This document shows positions 31,106 through 36,576 of a stretch of DNA of 36,576 nucleotides, in pieces. The DNA comes from Oscillospiraceae bacterium. Its GTDB lineage: Bacteria > Bacillota > Clostridia > Oscillospirales > Oscillospiraceae. Location of the stretch: contig JAITFR010000198.1 in assembly GCA_031281255.1 (NCBI GenBank), positions 1 through 36,576 of the forward strand, written 5' to 3'. The notes below the pieces were generated by a model that made no database searches, was not told the DNA's origin, and was given only the letters and a program-made list of their open reading frames with translations. Position numbers and translations under genes: made by a program. Within the stretch, counting starts at the first letter, position 1. Each line of letters begins with the position of its first letter.

Positions 31106-31579
31106 TTATACCTCATCGTTAAACCTTGATCCTACTCTCAGAGTTGCTTTCGGATAGTTGCTTCTTATTCCTTTTAGAGTTTTCATTTCTTGATTGTATC
31201 TAGTGTTTGGCACATTGCTCTTTATAACAGCTCTCAAATGAGGTGTATACTCATAAATTTCTTTATGCAGTAGTCTGTATGTATTACTAAGCTGATTGAG
31301 AGCTTTCTTCCATCCTTGACTTTTTAGTTCAATATAATATGATTTCATGCAGTCAGGAAACATCATAAGGTAATCGCAGCGAATTTCATCCACTCCGGAT
31401 ATCAAACCATTGTCAACTTTATATTTAAGTACTGTTATTTTGCTTTTATTGCCAATTGTGTAAGATACATTATTTTCTTTAACAGTGGGTCTTGATTCAT
31501 TAGTAACTTTGAGACAGTCGTTGCACCCACTAAGTTTAAGTCTTTTTAAATGACAATCCAGAAACCCATTACAAATCAT
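31106..31579 (-). CDS. Small PD-(D/E)xK nuclease-like protein, partner of ATPase
   Basis: From the ATG at 31579 (GGAGGTCAAGC upstream) this is 157 residues; the longer track ORF is only an open frame within the ATPase gene. It has a possible zinc knuckle at the N-terminus (Cys3, Cys9, Cys19, Cys22; 'GCNDCLK') and a PD-(D/E)xK-like core: 'RCDYLM' (Asp69), 'YYIELKSQ' (Glu84, Lys86) and the following 'ALNQLSNT' Gln. That pattern fits a small metal-dependent nuclease. Its start overlaps the end of the ATPase gene by 11 bp, so the two are coupled. The pair resembles Septu in design (ATPase plus small nuclease) but with a different nuclease fold. Function is inferred from motif and context only. 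Confidence 0.62.
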   Translation of the reverse strand: MICNGFLDCHLKRLKLSGCNDCLKVTNESRPTVKENNVSYTIGNKSKITVLKYKVDNGLISGVDEIRCDYLMMFPDCMKSYYIELKSQGWKKALNQLSNTYRLLHKEIYEYTPHLRAVIKSNVPNTRYNQEMKTLKGIRSNYPKATLRVGSRFNDEV

Positions 31580-32705
31580 GCTTGACCTCCAAATCAATGA
31601 GGTCTGACATGCCTTTATTAATAGTTTCAGATACCGCATCAATTTCTTCAGCATCTATCAAGCCTGTCTCTTCGTCAATAATGCTACGATATGAAAAATC
31701 ACCATTACGCTCTAGCATAAAAGCACAAACATCTTCCGGTTTGAGCCGTTTCATCGGTTCAACAATTACTTTGTTATCTTTTATCTTATTTTCAACCTTT
31801 GCGGAGTGAATCAACAAATTTGCTGATGTTAATATATACGGGCTGTGAGTGGTAATAATGAAACGACAATATGTTTTGTTGATTATGAAAGCAATAAGTT
31901 CCATTAAGAGTTTTTGCGTTGCTGGAAAAAGATGAGCTTCGGGTTCTTCAATAATAATTGTAAATCCTTTTATATCACATAGGACAAATAATAGAGAAAT
32001 GAGGATATAAAGGCTTTCTTGTTGCCCGGAAGATGCTGATGTTATTGGTATTGAAACGCCATCACTATTAACCAGCCGTTCATTTCCGCTTTCGTATCGA
32101 TATTGACCTTTTAGAATGCTTTCCATCAGGTGGATTATAACTTTTTTTACATCTTCAGTGTGTTGAACTGCTGTGAGTTCCATATTCCTTTTTAACACCT
32201 CATTGAATGGTTTTGTAAAATCTTTACGCACAGCATCTAAGAAAAGCAGATAATTTTCAAGAAAAGGATCAACATGGATATTTTTTGCAGCAGCATAACT
32301 TTCAAAAAGCAACGGTATTACACTACGACCTGCAGGGATATACATGGGATATTCACCACCGGTTTTCAAAGGTATATAATCACCGGGGGGAGAAAAAACT
32401 AAATCATTATTTTCTGCATTAAAAGAAAACGAAAATACATTGGTGAAATAGTCAATTGTGCCATATTCATAGTTTTTGCGAAAATACTGATGTACAGCCT
32501 CAGCATGTTGTCTAAGCGAGTTGTTTTTTTCCCCAATTAAATCTAGCTCCACACAACACTCACTAAGCATACTGAAATATATTGCTCTAGCAATCGTACT
32601 TTTTCCTGTTGCTTGCTCTCCTATAAGAATGGTAAGTTTTTTATCTAAACTCATTTCAAATAATCCATCAATAGGACCTAAATTTTCAATTTGAATTTTA
32701 CTCAT
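31569..32705 (-). CDS. AAA15/21-type ATPase inside hsd operon
   Basis: A 378-residue ABC/SMC-like ATPase with Walker A 'GEQATGKST' (29-37), signature 'SSGQQES' (about 232-238), Walker B 'FTIIIEEPEAHLFP' and 'ITTHSPYIL'. This is the type found in many phage-defence modules (PtuA, AriA and similar). It has a strong Shine-Dalgarno (GGAGGTACAAA) and its own near-consensus promoter in the 73-bp gap after hsdS, so it is more than a passenger on hsd transcription. The gene end overlaps the small nuclease gene, its likely partner. It would sense a phage cue or foreign DNA and license the nuclease, but the trigger is unknown. Confidence 0.82.
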   Translation of the reverse strand: MSKIQIENLGPIDGLFEMSLDKKLTILIGEQATGKSTIARAIYFSMLSECCVELDLIGEKNNSLRQHAEAVHQYFRKNYEYGTIDYFTNVFSFSFNAENNDLVFSPPGDYIPLKTGGEYPMYIPAGRSVIPLLFESYAAAKNIHVDPFLENYLLFLDAVRKDFTKPFNEVLKRNMELTAVQHTEDVKKVIIHLMESILKGQYRYESGNERLVNSDGVSIPITSASSGQQESLYILISLLFVLCDIKGFTIIIEEPEAHLFPATQKLLMELIAFIINKTYCRFIITTHSPYILTSANLLIHSAKVENKIKDNKVIVEPMKRLKPEDVCAFMLERNGDFSYRSIIDEETGLIDAEEIDAVSETINKGMSDLIDLEVKHDL

Positions 32706-32727
32706 TTTGTACCTCCATTGTCACTTA

Positions 32728-32756
32728 ATAATAACAATTGCTTACTGTTAGGTCAA
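32728..32756 (-). promoter_or_regulatory. Internal promoter of ATPase-nuclease pair
   Basis: On the minus strand TTGACC (32751-32756) and TATTAT (32728-32733) are 17 bp apart in the gap between hsdS and the ATPase gene. It would also drive hsdR. Confidence 0.72.
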
Positions 32757-32778
32757 GTTAATACTATTATATTACTAA

Positions 32779-33930
32779 CTACACCTCCAACTTTCCGCTC
32801 ATCAAGCGTGGTAGAAGCAAATCTCGCTGATGTGCGAGGTTTTGGGATTGGGTTTGTAGTTTAATTTTTAAATTGTATATCTCACGGGTAATGTGGCTGT
32901 ATTTTGCTAATAAATCGTATGTTGGCACTACTACTTTACACCGACATAGATTTTCTATTGTTATTTGAGATTGAGCTGCACCAGTATCTAAATATCGCAA
33001 ATTTTGAAGTTGAAACATTTCATACAGATAAAACATATACTCATCATTATATAGTAAAAATGCTATTGATAAATTTGTCAAATAACAAAACGGTGGGGAT
33101 ATTCGCACTTCGCCTGTTCCTCCAACACCTCTTGCGATTAGAACAAGATGTTCTTTTTCAAACATATATTCACTATAACGACCTGTTATTCTATATCCTG
33201 AAAATATAGGATAACCGCTTTCTCTCAACTTATCTACGTTTGGCATAGTGCCATATTTAAAAGCAGAAATATCTTTTAGCCGCTTAACCTCCCACCCTTC
33301 CGGCAATCCATTCACAATCTTCACACCCTCATACCCCGGAAATCGCATCCGCACGAACCATTCATTATATATCTCTCTTGCCGCTTTTTCGAGTAACGCG
33401 ATTCGGCGATTGTTGTTTTCGATTGCATCATCGTAAGCGGAGAGGATGTCAGCAATTCGGGCTTGAGTTTTTAATTGTGGCAAAGCAATCGAAAGCTTTT
33501 TCAACATTTCTGTTGTTATACTTCCGCGTGTACTACTCGCATCCGAAATAACTCTCAGTTCATCATAACGTAAAGTTAAGTTATAGAATAAGTATCTATA
33601 ATCTAATTTTGAATGGTCAACTCTTAAAGCAATCACAGATTGGTTTATAAACATATCTCTAAGAACAATTGACGTTTGTCCTCGTGTATTACCTTGTCCC
33701 GCACACGCCATAACAATATCGTTCTTTTGCGCAAGTCTTGTAGATGAGTTATCGACACCTTCTTGTGTTATAGTTCTATCGGTTGTGAATAAAAAACGCG
33801 ACCGTGTTTCACCAGAAGATAGCCATAATAAATCACCGTTCCAATATGTTGATTCTGAAGTTGCTGGTGTGCCTCCACTGAATATAGCTTCACACAGATA
33901 ACCTAGCTTTGCATTTTCCCACTTGCTCAT
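32779..33930 (-). CDS. hsdS: Type I restriction-modification specificity subunit S
   Basis: The 383-residue DNA-recognition subunit. It has two target-recognition domains (about 1-150 and 210-340), each followed by a conserved helical spacer: 'IADILSAYDDAIENNNRRI' in the middle and 'LAHQRDLLLPRLMSGKLEV' at the end. This is the usual length and circular symmetry. It directs both methylation and cleavage to a bipartite site that cannot be predicted here. Its start overlaps the hsdM stop by 4 bp (ATGA). I see no inverted partial hsdS copies in the window, so there is no evidence for shuffling of specificity. Confidence 0.95.
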   Translation of the reverse strand: MSKWENAKLGYLCEAIFSGGTPATSESTYWNGDLLWLSSGETRSRFLFTTDRTITQEGVDNSSTRLAQKNDIVMACAGQGNTRGQTSIVLRDMFINQSVIALRVDHSKLDYRYLFYNLTLRYDELRVISDASSTRGSITTEMLKKLSIALPQLKTQARIADILSAYDDAIENNNRRIALLEKAAREIYNEWFVRMRFPGYEGVKIVNGLPEGWEVKRLKDISAFKYGTMPNVDKLRESGYPIFSGYRITGRYSEYMFEKEHLVLIARGVGGTGEVRISPPFCYLTNLSIAFLLYNDEYMFYLYEMFQLQNLRYLDTGAAQSQITIENLCRCKVVVPTYDLLAKYSHITREIYNLKIKLQTQSQNLAHQRDLLLPRLMSGKLEV

Positions 33931-35645
33931 AAATCACCCACCAACGAGCGCAGGTTATCTTCAATCGTCTTTTCCAGCTCATGCGCTTCGGCATTTAGCT
34001 CGGTAAGCTCCGTGTTCAGAGAACGCATCACTGCTTTGAACTCTTCTTCGGTCAAGCCGTCATCTTCTATTACCACACCTACATAACGACCGGGGTTTAG
34101 AGAATAGTCCTGGTCTATTATGCCGTCCTCACCTTCGACTTTTGCCACTTTACATAACCCGACAACATCAACATATTTTCCCTCAGGGAATCGAGAGGTT
34201 AACCAGTCGATTTGCTCTTGCCAGTATGCTTTTGGTAGAATGTCTTCATCGTCTGACATTTCCGGTGCATTGGTAAATGAATTGCGGTATTCGTCGAGCA
34301 GCAAAGCAAACTCGTCTGTTTTACCTTCATAAAGCCGAGTTATTATGGCAAGGTTTTTTATTTGCTCTTCGGTAAACTTACGATGAGCTCTTGTTATTTG
34401 TGTAAAAATATTACGGGCATCAACAAACAAGATTTCATCTTTGTGTGCTTTGGCTTTATCGAAAAACCAAAGAGTTGCAGGTAATGTAACGCTTGTAAAC
34501 ATATTCGTCGGTAACGTCACCATTTGACTGATGACACCGCTTTCTATCAGTCTTTTACGGATTTCTTTTTCACTATGCCCGGCATCAGATGCTGAGTTTG
34601 CCATAACAAGCGCAGCACGACCAATGTCATTGAGAGATGTAGCAAAGAGATTTATCCATAGATAGTTTGCATTTGGCACAGTTTCTTTCGCATCGCCTTT
34701 TGCTTTTTTTGTTTTATTCTGCGGTACACCGAATGTATTGAAACGAGGTTGTGGCTTTACTTGGTCGAGTTCCACTTCATCAACGTTAAACGGCGGATTT
34801 GCCATTACATAGCTAAATTTCTCAAAACAATTATATGGATCCCGATAATATGAATTTGCTTCGGTAATGCTGCCGCGGATGTTGTTTAGAACAAGATTCA
34901 TCTTTGCAAGCTTCACAGTTGCGCCTGTCTTTTCTACACCATAAGCGCGTAAATTGATGTTACTACCCCTTGCGCTGTGATCAGCGATATAATGAGCTGC
35001 TTGTACAAACATGCCACCGCTACCACAAGCAGGATCAAAGATTTCACCTTCTGTCGGAGCTAAAACTTCAACCATATAACGCACAACGGTTGATGGCGTG
35101 AAGAATTCTCCTCCACCTTGACCTTCGGCAAGAGCGAATTCTCCAAGGAAATATTCGTATATCTCTCCGAAAATATCAAGACTTACATCGGTAGGAATAT
35201 CCTTAAACACCTTAAACAATTTTGCTAAAACAAGTGGATCGTCTTCACTGTTAACGCTGTAATAAACATCTTTAGGTAGTGTATCTTCAAGATCAGTATT
35301 GTATTTTTCTATTTCTTCCATAGCAGTCTTAGTTTTTTCTGCAAGGTTTTCAGATTCCGGTAAATTTAAGAGAAAGTCAAACTTAGCCTCCGGTGGTAAA
35401 TAAAAGCCGCATTTCTCAATAGCTATTTCATTTATTGCGCGTTCTGCACGAGAACCTTTTATCTTGTTATGTTCAGCATTGATAGCGGATTCATATTGAC
35501 TATATTTCCCTTCAGCAAAACGGAGGAATATAAGGCCCAATATTGGCGTTGCATACTCTGTGGATTTTAATCCGGAGTTGGCACGAAGTTGATCTGCACC
35601 CTGCCAAAGACGATCCTTTAAGTTTTTAAGCTGTTTATTAGTCAT
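33927..35645 (-). CDS. hsdM: Type I restriction-modification methyltransferase subunit M
   Basis: From the ATG at 35645 (AGGAGAGAG upstream) the protein is 572 residues and begins 'MTNKQLKNLKDRLW', as HsdM proteins do. It has SAM-binding motif I 'FDPACGSGGMF' and catalytic motif IV 'MANPPFN', preceded by the 'QGGGEFFTPSTVVRYM' signature. It methylates adenine at sites chosen by HsdS and protects the host genome. The track ORF's 26 extra residues cover the promoter and leader and are rejected. It is the first gene of the operon hsdM-hsdS-ATPase-nuclease-hsdR. Confidence 0.96.
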   Translation of the reverse strand: MTNKQLKNLKDRLWQGADQLRANSGLKSTEYATPILGLIFLRFAEGKYSQYESAINAEHNKIKGSRAERAINEIAIEKCGFYLPPEAKFDFLLNLPESENLAEKTKTAMEEIEKYNTDLEDTLPKDVYYSVNSEDDPLVLAKLFKVFKDIPTDVSLDIFGEIYEYFLGEFALAEGQGGGEFFTPSTVVRYMVEVLAPTEGEIFDPACGSGGMFVQAAHYIADHSARGSNINLRAYGVEKTGATVKLAKMNLVLNNIRGSITEANSYYRDPYNCFEKFSYVMANPPFNVDEVELDQVKPQPRFNTFGVPQNKTKKAKGDAKETVPNANYLWINLFATSLNDIGRAALVMANSASDAGHSEKEIRKRLIESGVISQMVTLPTNMFTSVTLPATLWFFDKAKAHKDEILFVDARNIFTQITRAHRKFTEEQIKNLAIITRLYEGKTDEFALLLDEYRNSFTNAPEMSDDEDILPKAYWQEQIDWLTSRFPEGKYVDVVGLCKVAKVEGEDGIIDQDYSLNPGRYVGVVIEDDGLTEEEFKAVMRSLNTELTELNAEAHELEKTIEDNLRSLVGDL

Positions 35646-35708
35646 TCTCTCTCCTAACGCTCTCCGCTCGTGGATAAACACATAATGATTTCCTCCATCT
35701 TGCATCCT

Positions 35709-35737
35709 ATTATAAACCTGCATAGCTTCTGTTTCAA
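35709..35737 (-). promoter_or_regulatory. Promoter of hsd operon
   Basis: On the minus strand TTGAAA (35732-35737) and TATAAT (35709-35714) are 17 bp apart, giving a leader of about 57 nt before hsdM. Confidence 0.8.
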
Positions 35738-35777
35738 GATATTTATTCGCAGTCTTGTAATCCTCGAACTCATTAAT

Positions 35778-35990
35778 TACTCAGAAAGTGTACTTGAAAT
35801 TTCAATATTACAAGAGCAAATGCAAAAACTATTTTTAACAAAAGTACAACTAACATTCTGGATTCACCGTTTTAGAAAAACAGACATAAAATTACTGGAA
35901 CATCGGCAAAGAGTGATTGACATTTTCGTAAATTCGGTGTATGTTTTTGAAAATCATGTTGTGGTTACGCTTAATAAAAAACAACACTAA
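35778..35990 (+). pseudogene. Serine recombinase, C-terminal remnant
   Basis: About 70 codons match the end of large serine recombinases: 'LTKVQLTFWIHRFRKTDI' followed by 'HRQRVIDIFVNSVYVFENHVVVTLN' in two adjacent pieces typical of the family's last helix and strand. The catalytic and zinc-ribbon domains are missing. The open frame upstream to 35670 is only antisense to the hsdM leader, so the homology breaks near 35778. The remnant lies at the right edge of the defence island and probably marks the former mobile element or its insertion point. It is unlikely to be functional. Confidence 0.72.
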
Positions 35991-36068
35991 AACTGTATCA
36001 CTCCCTGCTTTTTTGTGAGAAGAGATACCATACACTCACATTTTCGATTATCTTGAAAGGATAAAAAA

Positions 36069-36576
36069 ATGCAAATAGTTGACTTTACCACTGCCCATAC
36101 TGAGCAAGCAATGCAAATAGCAATGCAAAATTATAACGAGGAACGAAAATATGTTCCCGATTTACCCATTATGGAAAACACACCGGACTTAACGCCATTT
36201 GCAAAGAACGGTTTAGGTGTAGCAGTAATGGATGGACATAATCTACTAGGATTTTTATGCTGTTACGAGCCATTTGATAATGCTTTCAGCATCCAAGGAT
36301 TACGCGCTGTTTTTTCTCCAATGGGTGCAAATGGTACAGTGAAAGAGAAAAGAGCGGAAATATATGCGCGATTATATCAATATGCGGGCGCAAAGTGGAT
36401 GAAAGCCAGAGTAAAAAGCCATGCAATATGCTTATATGCTCATGATGCAGAAGCTAGAGCACAATTCAACCGTTATGGATTCGGTATACGCACTATTGAC
36501 GCGATACGAGGTATGGATGAAATCGTAATGCCTTCGTGTGATGAGTACATTATCTCTGAAGTAAAACCGGAAGACG
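36069..36576 (+). CDS. GNAT family N-acetyltransferase, N-terminal part
   Basis: This frame is open to the window end and is missing from the ORF track because it has no stop. The ATG at 36069 is preceded by GAAAGGATAAAAAA, a good Shine-Dalgarno. The 169 visible residues start 'MQIVDFTTAHTEQAMQIA' and continue with 'GVAVMDGHNLLGFLCCYE' and 'IYARLYQYAGAKWMKARVKSHA', typical of the first half of two-domain GNAT enzymes. These transfer acetyl groups from acetyl-CoA to a small molecule or protein; the substrate is unknown. It lies outside the defence island, downstream of the recombinase remnant. Confidence 0.72.
   Translation, partial: MQIVDFTTAHTEQAMQIAMQNYNEERKYVPDLPIMENTPDLTPFAKNGLGVAVMDGHNLLGFLCCYEPFDNAFSIQGLRAVFSPMGANGTVKEKRAEIYARLYQYAGAKWMKARVKSHAICLYAHDAEARAQFNRYGFGIRTIDAIRGMDEIVMPSCDEYIISEVKPED

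Noticed and set aside
31580-31654. First 25 residues of the 182-residue ORF
   Set aside because: They lie inside the ATPase gene in another frame; the ATG at 31579 has a strong GGAGGT site.
32779-33930. Phase-variable hsdS locus
   Set aside because: No second or inverted partial hsdS, no recombinase beside it and no simple-sequence tract within it were found.
35670-35777. N-terminal part of the 106-residue plus-strand ORF
   Set aside because: It is antisense to the hsdM leader and has no likeness to recombinases; only the portion from about 35778 does.
35760-36068. Duplicate of the tRNA-Leu 3' end as an attachment site
   Set aside because: Reading this stretch on both strands I found no copy of the T-arm/acceptor sequence; an attachment repeat may lie outside the window or not exist.

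Overview
The window is AT-rich DNA from a low-GC Gram-positive bacterium, most likely a member of the Clostridia. The signs are AddAB rather than RecBCD, IspE, strong purine-rich Shine-Dalgarno sites, lipoproteins with lipoboxes, a Dlt-like surface-modification locus, and short intergenic repeats of a kind common in clostridial chromosomes. I cannot name the species from sequence alone.

Layout. (1) 1-308: the end of a YitT/DUF2179-type membrane protein. (2) 399-8518, minus strand: a seven-gene Dlt-like locus. In transcription order it encodes an MBOAT acyltransferase, an SGNH/DltD-like protein with Cys at the nucleophile position, a small lipoprotein, a membrane-anchored transglutaminase-like protein, an Asp/Glu-type racemase, an amino-acid adenylating enzyme and a carrier protein. 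It looks like a complete route for racemising an amino acid, activating it, loading it on a carrier and moving it to an exported acceptor. (3) 8769-12447, plus strand: a P-loop/TPR protein, an ApgM-type phosphoglycerate mutase (possibly a homoserine kinase) and IspE. (4) 12444-13688, minus: a polysaccharide-deacetylase lipoprotein. (5) 13819-20705, plus: addB and addA. (6) 20793-24823, minus: an orphan sugar-binding lipoprotein and a hybrid sensor kinase (BarA-like layout). (7) 25034-25119, plus: tRNA-Leu(CAA). (8) 25014-35645, minus: a defence island. It holds a type I restriction-modification operon (hsdM-hsdS-[ATPase-nuclease]-hsdR) followed by an OLD-like ATPase/TOPRIM gene paired with a Dam-family methyltransferase. 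(9) 35778-35990, plus: a C-terminal remnant of a serine recombinase, then a GNAT acetyltransferase cut by the window end.

The accessory parts are the Dlt-like locus and the island between tRNA-Leu and the recombinase remnant. The Dam reading frame runs antisense through the whole tRNA-Leu gene, which suggests a junction. The ATPase-nuclease pair inside the hsd operon has its own near-consensus promoter, so it looks like a separately acquired module.

A modular repeat family is scattered through the first 14 kb. Its parts are 7-bp tandem arrays, a hairpin with a conserved GGCA loop, and a palindromic unit with conserved ends and a variable middle. Two composite copies in opposite orientation flank the MBOAT-SGNH pair. 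Promoters were read by eye as -35/-10 pairs with 17-bp spacing. All functional assignments come from motif recognition, with no database search.
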